This document shows, piece by piece, positions 1-8,469 of a stretch of 64,000 nucleotides of DNA. The translations under genes were made by a program, and so were the position numbers. This DNA comes from Bacteroidales bacterium (GTDB taxonomy: Bacteria; Bacteroidota; Bacteroidia; Bacteroidales; F082): assembly GCA_024709145.1 (NCBI GenBank), contig JANJXG010000003.1:16776-80775 (forward strand), read 5' to 3'. A model generated the notes under the pieces. The model searched no databases, was not told the origin of the DNA, and saw only the letters and a program-made list of their open reading frames with translations. Each line of letters starts with the position of its first letter. Positions within the stretch are counted from its first letter, which is position 1.

Positions 1-423
1 AAGGGCAGCTTGCAATTAAGTCTTGCTGAAAACCCTCCGCTGATGCAGCTCGACAGGCATCATTTTGCCAATGTACTGGCCAATCTGATCGACAATGCCA
101 TCAAATACAGCAGGGAGGCACCTGTCATCGCGCTACAGACTAAGGTTACACCTGAGGCCTTTATTCTTGAGGTATCAGACAAAGGGATTGGGATCAGCAA
201 GGAGAATCAAAAACTCGTTTTTAAAAACCTTTTCCGTGTTCACACCGGTAATCTTCACAATGTGAAGGGTTTTGGTATCGGGCTGTTTTATGTAAAACGT
301 ATTGTCGAAATGCATGGCGGGCGCATTGATCTTGAAAGCGAAGTTGGTCAAGGTACTGTTTTTCGTTTATTTTTGCCACGTCATTTTACCCTTAAAACCA
401 AGGCCGAATATGAAAACAACTGA
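1..423 (+). CDS. Sensor histidine kinase, C-terminal part (truncated by window start)
   Basis: This is the ATP-binding (HATPase_c) end of a two-component sensor kinase; the reading frame is open to base 1, so the sensor and dimerisation parts lie outside the window. Visible motifs are the N box (NLIDNAIKYS), the G1 box (DKGIGI) and the G2 box (GFGIGLFYVKRI), followed by the usual GQGTVFRLFLP end of the domain. All ATP-binding motifs are intact. The last 14 bases overlap the response regulator gene, so the two are translationally coupled and are almost certainly cognate partners. The input signal cannot be told from this fragment. Confidence 0.93.
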   Translation, partial: KGSLQLSLAENPPLMQLDRHHFANVLANLIDNAIKYSREAPVIALQTKVTPEAFILEVSDKGIGISKENQKLVFKNLFRVHTGNLHNVKGFGIGLFYVKRIVEMHGGRIDLESEVGQGTVFRLFLPRHFTLKTKAEYENN

Positions 424-1129
424 AAGCTTAACCATCCTTTTGGTCGAAGACGATGCCAATCTTTGCATGGTTTTGCAAGACTACCTCGAATTGATGAATT
501 ATCAGGTTCTTGTGGCCCATGATGGTGAAAAAGGACTGGAGACTTTCAAGTCGGCCAAAATAGACTTGTGTGTTCTCGATGTGATGATGCCCCGGCTCGA
601 CGGGTTTAACCTGGCATCAGCCATCAGGGAAATCAATGCCCAGATGCCGATAATCTTTCTCACCGCCAAATCGCTCAAGGAAGACAGGTTGAAAGGTTTT
701 GCCCTGGGTTGTGATGATTACATGACCAAACCCTTCAGCACCGATGAGCTCAATCTCAGGATTAAAGCCATTCTTCGTAGGTGTATACGAAATGGCTCCC
801 TGACTGAATGGAGTGACCCCAAGATTTTTTCTTTCGGTGGATTTTCACTTGACACCCATAACCTGACGCTTAGCTATGAAAACAACGTTCAGAACCTGAC
901 AAAGAAAGAAGCCTCACTGCTCAAAGTGCTCTGTCTGAACAAAAACAAAGTGCTGGCCCGCGACATGGTTCAAAAATCGATCTGGGGCGAAACAGATTAT
1001 TTCGTTTCACGCAGCATGGATGTTTTTATTGCACGGTTGCGAAAGTATCTCAAAGACAATCCAAAAGTGAATATTGTCAATGTTCATGGTGTTGGGTTTA
1101 TGCTCGAAGTACCTGAAACAAAAGACTGA
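410..1129 (+). CDS. OmpR-family response regulator
   Basis: This is a 239-residue DNA-binding response regulator. An N-terminal receiver domain has the acidic pair (VEDD), phospho-acceptor Asp57 (LCVLDVMMP), the switch Thr (FLTAKS) and the Lys of MTKPF. A winged-helix output domain follows (about residues 140-235), with the family ending IVNVHGVGFML. The start is placed at the ATG at 410: an upstream TTG in the same frame would add 36 residues that overlap the kinase and belong to no domain. The 14-bp overlap with the kinase pairs them as one system. Target genes are unknown. Confidence 0.95.
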   Translation: MKTTESLTILLVEDDANLCMVLQDYLELMNYQVLVAHDGEKGLETFKSAKIDLCVLDVMMPRLDGFNLASAIREINAQMPIIFLTAKSLKEDRLKGFALGCDDYMTKPFSTDELNLRIKAILRRCIRNGSLTEWSDPKIFSFGGFSLDTHNLTLSYENNVQNLTKKEASLLKVLCLNKNKVLARDMVQKSIWGETDYFVSRSMDVFIARLRKYLKDNPKVNIVNVHGVGFMLEVPETKD

Positions 1130-1159
1130 TCTCAACATTTATTTCAATACACCACTGCA

Positions 1160-1573
1160 ATGACACGAGAAACCCGACAAATGACAGGTATCATCCTGCT
1201 CACAGTACCTACCATTATCTATGGTGGCAACTTTTTACTTGGATTGATCAGCGGCCAATATCCAGAGCTGTCTTTGACACCTTTTCAGCAGGCAATGTTC
1301 AGGGCCGGACATGCCCATGCCGGTGTTCTGGTGATTTTGGCTTTGCTGGCGCAACTTTTCGCTGATCATGCCCTGCTTTCTGTTAAAGTTCGTTGGTTTG
1401 TCCGTGGCGGATTTCCTTTGGCTGCAATACTGGTCAGCGGTGGATTTTTCGCAGCCGCTGCCGGGCCGGGCCGTACCGAACCCAATGCTTTTATCGCTGT
1501 TCTTTATGCAGGTATGCTTTTGCTTACCGCATCGCTGATCATTTTAGGAATTGGGTTATTGCGTAAAAAATAA
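1160..1573 (+). CDS. Small four-helix membrane protein with a GHAHAG motif
   Basis: This is a 137-residue protein with about four hydrophobic segments (near residues 9-29, 51-67, 81-100 and 110-134). A conserved-looking histidine pair sits in FRAGHAHAGV at the start of the second segment. I do not recognise a function; the pattern resembles small conserved integral membrane proteins of unknown role found in several phyla, and membrane histidines suggest metal or haem binding only as a guess. It lies 30 bp after the response regulator and just before a terminator, so it may be the last gene of that transcript. Confidence 0.7.
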   Translation: MTRETRQMTGIILLTVPTIIYGGNFLLGLISGQYPELSLTPFQQAMFRAGHAHAGVLVILALLAQLFADHALLSVKVRWFVRGGFPLAAILVSGGFFAAAAGPGRTEPNAFIAVLYAGMLLLTASLIILGIGLLRKK

Positions 1574-1604
1574 CAAGAGGCCTTGAAACAAAGCCTCTTG
1601 TTTT
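1572..1604. terminator. Bidirectional intrinsic terminator
   Basis: A perfect 10-bp stem AACAAGAGGC / GCCTCTTGTT (1572-1581 with 1593-1602) encloses an 11-nt loop. On the + strand it is followed by TTTT; on the - strand by TTTTTT (from bases 1565-1570). It overlaps the stop of the small membrane protein gene and faces the end of the ROK kinase gene, so it can serve both converging transcripts. Confidence 0.8.
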
Positions 1605-1637
1605 GAAACAGGATCAGGATCCCCCTCCTGAACAGGG

Positions 1638-2624
1638 TTAGCTTAATTGCTTCTCCAACTCTTTATAAACCAATGCACTTGCACCAACGATAGCAGCATC
1701 GCCGGCTTTAAGTTGTGAGGGCAAGACTTTGACTTTATTTTTGAAAATGGGTAACAGATGTTGTTCCATGCTGTCGATGGTGGGCCTGAAGATGTAATTG
1801 CCTGCAGCGGTAGGGCCTCCAAACAGGAAAATAGCTTCGGGACTCAGGTGGTGAATGGTGTTTGCAAGGCCAAGACCAAGCCACTGCCCCGTGAGGTCGA
1901 AGACTTCTTTGGCGATGGGATCACCCAATTCGGCCGCATCGAAAATAAGCTTGGAATCAAGTTCGCCAAACGACCTGGAGGCCAGAGGACTATTAACTCC
2001 ATTGTACTTAGCAAGCAGCTCAAATGCCGTCCGCTTCATGCCGGGGGCTGAGCAGTAGGCTTCGAGATGACCATGACCGCCGCAACCACACAGGCGACCT
2101 CCGCTCACAATGGTGGTATGACCACATTCGCCCGCAAAGCCATCAGCACCGTACACAAGGTCTCCATTGACAACAATACCGCTGCCGACACCTGTTCCAA
2201 GGGTGTAAACAACAAAATTTTTCATACCTTTTGCTCCACCGTAAATCATTTCACCGATGGCAGCAGCGTTGGCATCGTTAGTGATGGCAATGGCTTTCAA
2301 ATCCGGGAAGTTCGCTTCCAAAAGCTTTACGAGTGGTATGACACCTTTGAACGAAAGGTTTGGCGCATGCTCAATATTTCCGGTATAGTAGTTTGCGTTG
2401 GGAGCGCCAATGCCGATTCCAAGTATTTCGATTTCCGGATTGAGCTTTTTTACCGAGCCGATCAGATCTCTGACCGATCCTGTCATTTCATCAATAAAAA
2501 GGGCTACATTTCCATGTGATGGCGTTGATATACTGTCTTTTACCAGAACATTCCCTTCGCGGTCAACCACACCGATCACGGTGTTTGTTCCGCCAATATC
2601 AATGCCAATTGCAACTTTTTTCAT
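1638..2624 (-). CDS. ROK-family sugar kinase (glucokinase-like)
   Basis: This is a 328-residue cytoplasmic kinase that should phosphorylate glucose or a related hexose using ATP. Seen motifs are the phosphate-binding loop DIGGTNTV near the N-terminus, GIGIGAPNAN, the catalytic region TNDANAAAIGE, TLGTGVGSGIV and the ROK signature GECGHT followed by CGCGGHGHLE. In the usual zinc motif CxCGxxGC the last Cys is here His, which could still bind zinc. It lies 21 bp downstream of a hexose MFS transporter on the same strand, so import and phosphorylation look coupled. Glucose, N-acetylglucosamine and mannose cannot be separated by sequence alone. Confidence 0.92.
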   Translation of the reverse strand: MKKVAIGIDIGGTNTVIGVVDREGNVLVKDSISTPSHGNVALFIDEMTGSVRDLIGSVKKLNPEIEILGIGIGAPNANYYTGNIEHAPNLSFKGVIPLVKLLEANFPDLKAIAITNDANAAAIGEMIYGGAKGMKNFVVYTLGTGVGSGIVVNGDLVYGADGFAGECGHTTIVSGGRLCGCGGHGHLEAYCSAPGMKRTAFELLAKYNGVNSPLASRSFGELDSKLIFDAAELGDPIAKEVFDLTGQWLGLGLANTIHHLSPEAIFLFGGPTAAGNYIFRPTIDSMEQHLLPIFKNKVKVLPSQLKAGDAAIVGASALVYKELEKQLS

Positions 2625-2645
2625 AAATTATTCTGTGTGTTGATT

Positions 2646-3989
2646 TCAGGCTTTACGAATACTGCTGCCATGAACGGCATAGTAGAAAATATAAAGGTAA
2701 CACAGAGCCGGCACGATAAAGGCCCAGGTGTAACCCATGCTGTCGGCCACATAGCCCATAATCGGCGGGATGATGGCGCCACCGAGAATAAGGGCGTTGA
2801 TGAGGCCCGAGGCTCCGCTAAGTTCTCCTTTATCAAGGTCTTTGACAGCTAGGGAGAAGATGTTGGGGAACATAATCGAGTTGAAAAGTCCGATAGAGAT
2901 AATGGTCCACAACGCGATGTTGCCGGTTGTGAAAATGGTGGCCAGGTCGAGAAGGGCTGCAACGAGGGCGAAAATTGCCAGGGTTTTGGCAGCCTTGCCC
3001 TGACCGATCTGCATGATAATGAAATTCACCAGTGCAATACCAGTAAAAATCAATCCGATATTCCAGTTCCAGTCAGTTACAAAGGAGCCCGAAATCGCTG
3101 CAAGCAGGAGGACCGGGGCAGCATAGGTAAGTTTTTTAGACGAAGGCATGTCGCTAAACATGAAAGAGCCAAAGAAACGGCCAACCATCGCGCCGCCCCA
3201 ATAAATGGCTGCGTATGTTGAAGCCTCCTGAGGCAACATCCCAAGATTGTTTTTCAGGTAGTTGACGATCAATCCGGCATTTCCGACTTCAGCGCCAACA
3301 TAGGTGAAAATGGCAAAAGCACCGAGTACGACATGTGGTCTGTTCCAGATGCTTTTCTTTTCGCTTTTTTCTGACTGTATGGTTGGAAGTTTAATCGTGA
3401 AAATAGCAACAGCTACCAGGAGCACAATCAGACCCATGATAATGAAAGGGAGCGGAACACGCTCAGCGGCAACGGCAGCATCTGCCGGGAATTGTAATCC
3501 TTTAAAAATAGCAACCGAAATAAGCCAGGGAGCAATCATGGTGGCTATGGAGTTGAGTGCCTGTGTAAGGTTCAAGCGGCTCGAAGCTGTTGCGTCGGGT
3601 CCAATGGCAGTAACATAAGGGTTGGCTGCAACCTGAAGAAAAACAACACCGGTTGCCAAAACAAAGGTGCCGATCAGGAAAATAGGAAACGATGGCATAT
3701 TGGCAGCAGGAATGTAGATAAAACTGCCTAAAGCCATCAGGATTAAGCCGGCAATAACAGTCCATTTATAGCCTATTCTGTCAATCAGTTTGCCTGTTGG
3801 TATCGACATAAGGGGATAAGCGATAAAAAATGCCGATGAAAGCAACTGGGCATTAAATTCCGACAATCCGAAAATCTCTTTCACGGGAGCGCTCAAGGTT
3901 ACGATAAACGTGGTAGCAAACCCGAAAATGAAAAAAATGGCACCGAAAACCGACATGCCAACAACCAGATTATTGTTCTTCTGACTCAT
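2646..3989 (-). CDS. FHS-family MFS sugar importer (FucP/GluP-like)
   Basis: This is a 447-residue inner-membrane protein with about 12 membrane segments in two halves. Early residues (FGFATTFIVTLSAPVKEIFG, then FFIAYPLMSIPTGKLIDRIG) are typical of the fucose/glucose/galactose proton-symporter group, and the second half carries AIYWGGAMVGRFFGS and NSIMFPNIFSLAV. Substrate is probably a neutral hexose, given the ROK kinase 21 bp downstream. It is the first gene of the pair; a TATTTTTG -7 box lies upstream at 4040-4047 on the same strand. Confidence 0.92.
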   Translation of the reverse strand: MSQKNNNLVVGMSVFGAIFFIFGFATTFIVTLSAPVKEIFGLSEFNAQLLSSAFFIAYPLMSIPTGKLIDRIGYKWTVIAGLILMALGSFIYIPAANMPSFPIFLIGTFVLATGVVFLQVAANPYVTAIGPDATASSRLNLTQALNSIATMIAPWLISVAIFKGLQFPADAAVAAERVPLPFIIMGLIVLLVAVAIFTIKLPTIQSEKSEKKSIWNRPHVVLGAFAIFTYVGAEVGNAGLIVNYLKNNLGMLPQEASTYAAIYWGGAMVGRFFGSFMFSDMPSSKKLTYAAPVLLLAAISGSFVTDWNWNIGLIFTGIALVNFIIMQIGQGKAAKTLAIFALVAALLDLATIFTTGNIALWTIISIGLFNSIMFPNIFSLAVKDLDKGELSGASGLINALILGGAIIPPIMGYVADSMGYTWAFIVPALCYLYIFYYAVHGSSIRKA

Positions 3990-4039
3990 AAAAAGTAGTT
4001 TAGGTGTGATTAAAATATCAGCCCTCTCTGAGGGGCAAA

Positions 4040-4047
4040 CAAAAATA
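4040..4047 (-). promoter_or_regulatory. Putative -7 box for the MFS-ROK kinase operon
   Basis: The minus-strand sequence TATTTTTG matches the Bacteroidota -7 consensus TAnnTTTG and lies 50 bp upstream of the transporter start. No TTTG is found at the expected 17-23 bp upstream distance, so only half of the promoter is supported. A GC-rich partial dyad (GCCC...GGGC, 4021-4036) sits between box and gene. Confidence 0.35.
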
Positions 4048-4173
4048 CAAATTAATCAAAACCATCACCTGTTTTCTGAAAAATCAATTCAGGATTGAAG
4101 AATTTCGTAAAATGTTCATAAACAACATGATGTGAAACATCGTCAGGCTTTTTTTTACACTTGGTTTCCGTAC

Positions 4174-4206
4174 TTTGTTGTCTGACTGATTAAGTCACTA
4201 CTTTTG
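4174..4206 (+). promoter_or_regulatory. Bacteroidota-type promoter for the flippase gene
   Basis: TTTG (4174-4177), a 21-bp spacer and TACTTTTG (4199-4206) match both elements of the phylum consensus TTTG-N19-21-TAnnTTTG. Transcription should begin about 4212-4214, leaving a leader of only about 8-10 nt before the ATG at 4222. This rules out the in-frame TTG at 4204, which lies inside the -7 box. Confidence 0.7.
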
Positions 4207-4221
4207 TCGCACGACAGTATT

Positions 4222-5709
4222 ATGGGAAAAATAAAAGACCAGGCCATCAAAGGGTCTGTTTACAGCTATCTGGGGGTTTTGCTGGGATTTGCCATTTCGG
4301 GGCTGATCCTTCCAAGGCTTTTTTCTACAGCTGAAAATGGCCTGATCAATTTGCTGATAGCCTGGTCGAGCCTCTTTGCTCAGTTTGCCACACTTGGATT
4401 TGGAAACGCAACCGGAAGGCTGTTTTCCTGGTTCAGGGACGAGAAGAGCAATCATCATGGATTTATTGGTTTGTTGTTCCTCGTCGTCTTAACAGGGTTT
4501 GGATTGGCTATGATCGCGTTTGCACTTTTTCAGCCGGCGATCGTGCGCGAGAACATGAGCAAATCAAGTCTTTTTGCGCCATACATCTACTTCGTAATAC
4601 CGCTCATCTTCTTTAACTTATTGTATCTGTTGCTCGATGTCTATTTTAAAATGCTCTTTAAGACCATCATAGGAACTTTTCTTAAGGAATTTCTGTTACG
4701 CATCCTGATTTTACTGACGCTGTTGTTTTATTTTCTTGAGTGGATTACGTTCAATGAGTTTATTATCGCCTACGTGGTTGCAAACTGTATTCCGGCTGCC
4801 ATTTTACTTGTGATACTGATGCTCCAGGAAGGTGTGCGCTGGCGACCTGACTGGAAATTCATCGACCCCAAACTGGCTCGTTTGCTTGTCAATATGAGCT
4901 TCTACGGCATTATTGTCGGCTTTTCGAGTGTGATGGTTTTGTATATCGACCGCATCATGATTGAGCGCATGGTTGGCATTGAGGCAGTTGGAATTTATTC
5001 GATCACTTTCTTTTTCGGCACTCTTGTCGTGATCCCATCCCGTTCATTGCGCAAAATTGCCGGAACAATGCTTGCCGAAGCCTGGAAGGTCAATGATTTA
5101 AAAACCATTGCGGAAATCTATTCCAAAAGTATTGTCAATCAATTAATTTTAGGCGTTTTAATCTTCGTTGGCTTGTGGGCTAACATCGGAAATGTGTTCA
5201 ATATTTTACCCGAAGAATATGCGTCAGGTAAATGGGTTATCTTTTTTGTCGGCCTGGCCGGATTAATTGAAATGAGCTCCGGAGTGAGTGAAATCCTGGT
5301 TCAAACTTCACCTTATTATCGCTTCAGCGCTTTGCTCAATACGTTGTTTTTGATTTTTGTGGTGGTCTTCAATTATCTCTTCATCAGTTTTTTTGGACTT
5401 ACAGGTGCAGCCATTGCCAATGTGATTGCGTTTGTGCTTAGCAACACCATCAGGTATCTGTTTATCTATTACAAATACCGCTTTGTGCCTTTTAAACTTA
5501 ATCATGTTTTCATTTTGATGACAGGCGTGCTGACGTATGCATTGATAAACTTACTGCCTGAATTGCAACCTTATCTGCTCGATATTGCAGTAAGAAGTTC
5601 ACTAATTATTCTAGTCTATATCCCGGTTGTTTATTGGTTAAAAGTTTCACCCGAACTTAACCAAACAATCGAATCAGTGCTGGGAAAATTGTTTGGAAGG
5701 CTTGTTTAA
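4222..5709 (+). CDS. Polysaccharide/lipid-linked oligosaccharide flippase (MOP superfamily)
   Basis: This is a 495-residue integral membrane protein with about 12-14 membrane segments, starting MGKIKDQAIKGSVYSYLGVL as Wzx-like polysaccharide biosynthesis proteins do. Such proteins move lipid-linked glycans across the inner membrane during O-antigen, capsule or exopolysaccharide assembly. The ATG at 4222 is chosen because the longer TTG start lies within the promoter. It is a lone + gene, but the neighbouring GT2 and FkbM genes on the other strand suggest that glycan-related genes cluster here. It lacks any sign of truncation. Confidence 0.9.
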   Translation: MGKIKDQAIKGSVYSYLGVLLGFAISGLILPRLFSTAENGLINLLIAWSSLFAQFATLGFGNATGRLFSWFRDEKSNHHGFIGLLFLVVLTGFGLAMIAFALFQPAIVRENMSKSSLFAPYIYFVIPLIFFNLLYLLLDVYFKMLFKTIIGTFLKEFLLRILILLTLLFYFLEWITFNEFIIAYVVANCIPAAILLVILMLQEGVRWRPDWKFIDPKLARLLVNMSFYGIIVGFSSVMVLYIDRIMIERMVGIEAVGIYSITFFFGTLVVIPSRSLRKIAGTMLAEAWKVNDLKTIAEIYSKSIVNQLILGVLIFVGLWANIGNVFNILPEEYASGKWVIFFVGLAGLIEMSSGVSEILVQTSPYYRFSALLNTLFLIFVVVFNYLFISFFGLTGAAIANVIAFVLSNTIRYLFIYYKYRFVPFKLNHVFILMTGVLTYALINLLPELQPYLLDIAVRSSLIILVYIPVVYWLKVSPELNQTIESVLGKLFGRLV

Positions 5710-5771
5710 TGAAATACTTTAAGTGTTTGATGATAAAAAAACTAAACCATAATAAATCAAATGTTTCACGA

Positions 5772-5814
5772 CAAAATAGATAACTTACACCTTAAAAACA
5801 GTTTTTCTATTTTG
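5772..5814. terminator. Inverted repeat between convergent genes
   Basis: CAAAATAG (5772-5779) pairs with CTATTTTG (5807-5814), and the inner bases AAAAAC/GTTTTT (5794-5806) also pair. It sits directly after the FkbM gene end on one strand and about 60 bp after the flippase end on the other. The stem is AT-rich, so terminator strength is uncertain. Confidence 0.4.
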
Positions 5815-6609
5815 CTAGCTTTTTAGGTGAATAAATGATATTTCTTCAAACGAAATCGAGCTTGCAAAAATGGCATATCCATGCAGTTTCATTAGTTCAA
5901 CGAGATCTTTTGAGTTTTTAGAGCTGGTTCCTAACATTCGGTCATGAAATTCAACGATAAACTGCTTAGGATAAATGTTACATTCCAATATCTGCGGAAT
6001 AGTATCATATTCAGCACCTTCAATATCCATTTTGAGTAAATCAATCTTCTCATGATTGAGTTTTTTCATGATTGAATTTAAAGTATTCATTTGTACTTTA
6101 ATTACATCATAATCCTCTCCTTTTAATGGAAGAAGACTTCCACTAATCCTCTTCTTCTTGCTTGGAATGTTAAAGTCAGTGTACCCATCTGTATTGCTTA
6201 GACCGATTGGATAAATATGCATATTTTCATTTTTCTTTTGTCTATTTACCCATTCAATCGAATTTGGTGTTGGATCAAATGCAAAAACTTTGCAATGATG
6301 TTTTTTTAGAATCTTATTATCAAATGACAAATCCTTACCAATTCCAAAACTATAAATGATGCTTTGACCATTGAGTAAATCCGGATTAAGAAAGAATCCA
6401 CCATAACTATTTCCATACCATTCCTTTTTTATTTTTACGGTTGGAAGTAGGTGTGAAACATCTGAAGAATTAATTGAGCGATGGATTAATTTTTTTCTTT
6501 TTTTTGATTGAATGTTCAACCGCATTGAATTAATCCAATCCTTTAACATTTGTATTTGAAACATTACGCTAATAGTATTAACCGAAAATTTTAAAATTAT
6601 TTCGAACAA
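5815..6609 (-). CDS. FkbM-family methyltransferase
   Basis: This is a 264-residue protein with the S-adenosylmethionine methyltransferase fold of the FkbM family. Visible are the glycine motif IYSFGIGKDLSFD, the acidic end of the next strand VFAFDPTPNS, and LLKMDIEGAEYDTI, the family hallmark. Such enzymes often O-methylate sugars in surface glycans. The first 15 codons overlap the upstream GT2 gene by 32 bp; an alternative ATG at 6564 falls after the GT2 stop and may be the true start. It is the last gene of the minus-strand run and is clearly more AT-rich than the genes around it, suggesting transfer with its GT2 neighbour. Confidence 0.85.
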   Translation of the reverse strand: MFEIILKFSVNTISVMFQIQMLKDWINSMRLNIQSKKRKKLIHRSINSSDVSHLLPTVKIKKEWYGNSYGGFFLNPDLLNGQSIIYSFGIGKDLSFDNKILKKHHCKVFAFDPTPNSIEWVNRQKKNENMHIYPIGLSNTDGYTDFNIPSKKKRISGSLLPLKGEDYDVIKVQMNTLNSIMKKLNHEKIDLLKMDIEGAEYDTIPQILECNIYPKQFIVEFHDRMLGTSSKNSKDLVELMKLHGYAIFASSISFEEISFIHLKS

Positions 6610-7489
6610 AATTTGGACAACAATAAGAAGTTACCATATATAATATGTTGATAAATGATAGGCCAGAATTTTTAAAGTATTGCCTGGACTTTTTCATGTC
6701 TCCCGCTAAATAATAATATTTGCCCATTGTTCCAAATAAACGTTGTGTGCCTTTTTTTACGTGTTTAGGGAAAGTTTTTTCATATGATCTCAAACAATTT
6801 ATCGAAAATTCGAAGTCCTGAATTCTGTACTTCTCGGATAATGAAAGGTTGGTTTGATAAACATGCCTTACATAAGAAGGGTGACAAATTTCCTGAGACG
6901 ATTTGTTTTGAAATAGATTTAAAAGCCAATCAAAATCGATAGAACCTACTTGAACTTCAAATTTGAGGTGCTTCAGATTTTTATGAAAAACAATACTTCC
7001 AAGATAACAGTTTTGTCCGGTCTTGGATTTTGAGAGACGCTTCAGAAAAGTCTCGTTCTTTGAATAATAGTTTACCTTCTTACTAAAACTACTACAGCCA
7101 ATAGTGGTCAGTCTTTTTTTATGATGATCATTCAGAATGTAAGAGCTGGTAAGTATTTGTGCTTTTCCAATAAATGGAATTACGGTTATGAGTCTGTCAG
7201 TTAACCACTCATCATCGTGATCGGCAATTATAATGTAATCACCTGTACTTTTTTCCAAACCAAGATTTCGGCCTTTATTAGGGCCGCCTGAATTTTCTTC
7301 ATTTAGATAGGGTTTTATCTCAAAGTCTCCTATTATTTTTAGAGTGTTATCATTGGAATGATCATCAACAACAATAAGTTCAATTTCAAATAATTCTCCC
7401 AATCCTTTCTGGTTTAAAATTGAAGATATTGTTCTGGCTATATAGTCTTCTGAATTATAAGTCGTTAAGATTATAGAAAATTTTACCAT
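6578..7489 (-). CDS. Family 2 glycosyltransferase
   Basis: This is a 303-residue GT-A enzyme that should transfer a nucleotide-activated sugar to a glycan. The start FSIILTTYNSEDYIARTISS, then LIVVDDHSNDNT, GGPNKGRNLGL and IIADHDDEWL (a DxD-type metal site) are classic GT2 motifs. The C-terminal third is variable and may recognise the acceptor. It overlaps the FkbM gene by up to 32 bp and lies 12 bp after the YihY gene. Base composition is AT-rich with many AAA, AAT and TTT codons, unlike nadC and YihY upstream. Confidence 0.9.
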   Translation of the reverse strand: MVKFSIILTTYNSEDYIARTISSILNQKGLGELFEIELIVVDDHSNDNTLKIIGDFEIKPYLNEENSGGPNKGRNLGLEKSTGDYIIIADHDDEWLTDRLITVIPFIGKAQILTSSYILNDHHKKRLTTIGCSSFSKKVNYYSKNETFLKRLSKSKTGQNCYLGSIVFHKNLKHLKFEVQVGSIDFDWLLNLFQNKSSQEICHPSYVRHVYQTNLSLSEKYRIQDFEFSINCLRSYEKTFPKHVKKGTQRLFGTMGKYYYLAGDMKKSRQYFKNSGLSFINILYMVTSYCCPNFVRNNFKIFG

Positions 7490-7501
7490 GAAAATTTATA
7501 T

Positions 7502-8434
7502 TTAGATTTTTCCAGAAATTCTTGCCCTCGCTATACTGGCGTTTAGTTCAAAACCGATCAGAAGAATAAAAGCATTGAAAAACAACCAGATCATAAAAAT
7601 TATCAGTGTGCCAATCGAGCCGTAGAGGGCATTGTAATTGGAAAAATTGGCGATATAATAATTGAAACCGAGTGTCCCTGCAATCAGCAGAAAGGTTGCC
7701 AGGATTGAACCCGGACTGATAATGTGGTATTTCTTTCGGTTGGCAGGCCCCAGATAATACAGGAGTGAAACACTGAAAAATGTAAGTGCCAGGGTTGCAA
7801 GCCACTGGATGAGTTCGAGCATGATCACGGTAAAATCACCCGAAATAATGTTATTGTCAATCATGAAGTTAATCAGTGTTCCTCCCATGGTGATCATGGC
7901 GATGGCCAATACAACAAAAACCGATAGAATAATCAGCAGGATAATGGCAATGAGCCGTTGCTGCAGCCATGGTTTGGTCTGCGTGATGTGTGTCGACCCG
8001 TTGAATCCCTCCATGATGGCGCTCAGTCCGTTAGTGCTGAAAATGAAAGTTAGAACAAAGCTGAGTGAAAGTAAACCTGTATTTTGCTTGGTGACAATTT
8101 CAAAAATGGTTTTCTCAACCATGGCATAGGTGTCAGCAGGAATTACCTCTGCGAATAAATTTAAAAGGCTGGCTTGAAAATTTTCGATGGGAATATAAGG
8201 GATTAACGTGAAGATGAAGATGATAAATGGAAATATCGCCAAAAAGAAACTGAAAGCAACCGCGGCAGCCCTCACCGAGAGTGCTCCTTTAAAGAGTCCG
8301 TTGAGAAAAAAAACAAGGACATCATACAAGGGTATTTGTTCGAAACCCGGTACAATGATCCTGCGAAGCAAGCCAATCATCTTTTCTTTGGCTGTGAGGT
8401 ACCTTCTGAAATATTTATGACGAATCCGGTTCAT
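7502..8434 (-). CDS. YihY/BrkB-family inner-membrane protein
   Basis: This is a 310-residue protein with about six membrane segments. Family features are SVRAAAVAFSFFLAIFPF, the FSTNGLSAIMEGFN stretch and SIGTLIIFMIWLFFNAFILL near the end. Members were once called ribonuclease BN in error; their transport or envelope role is not settled. It lies 35 bp after nadC on the same strand and may be co-transcribed with it. Confidence 0.9.
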   Translation of the reverse strand: MNRIRHKYFRRYLTAKEKMIGLLRRIIVPGFEQIPLYDVLVFFLNGLFKGALSVRAAAVAFSFFLAIFPFIIFIFTLIPYIPIENFQASLLNLFAEVIPADTYAMVEKTIFEIVTKQNTGLLSLSFVLTFIFSTNGLSAIMEGFNGSTHITQTKPWLQQRLIAIILLIILSVFVVLAIAMITMGGTLINFMIDNNIISGDFTVIMLELIQWLATLALTFFSVSLLYYLGPANRKKYHIISPGSILATFLLIAGTLGFNYYIANFSNYNALYGSIGTLIIFMIWLFFNAFILLIGFELNASIARARISGKI

Positions 8435-8469
8435 CGATTGTGATTGCGTTGAAAGAGAGAAGCTGGTGG

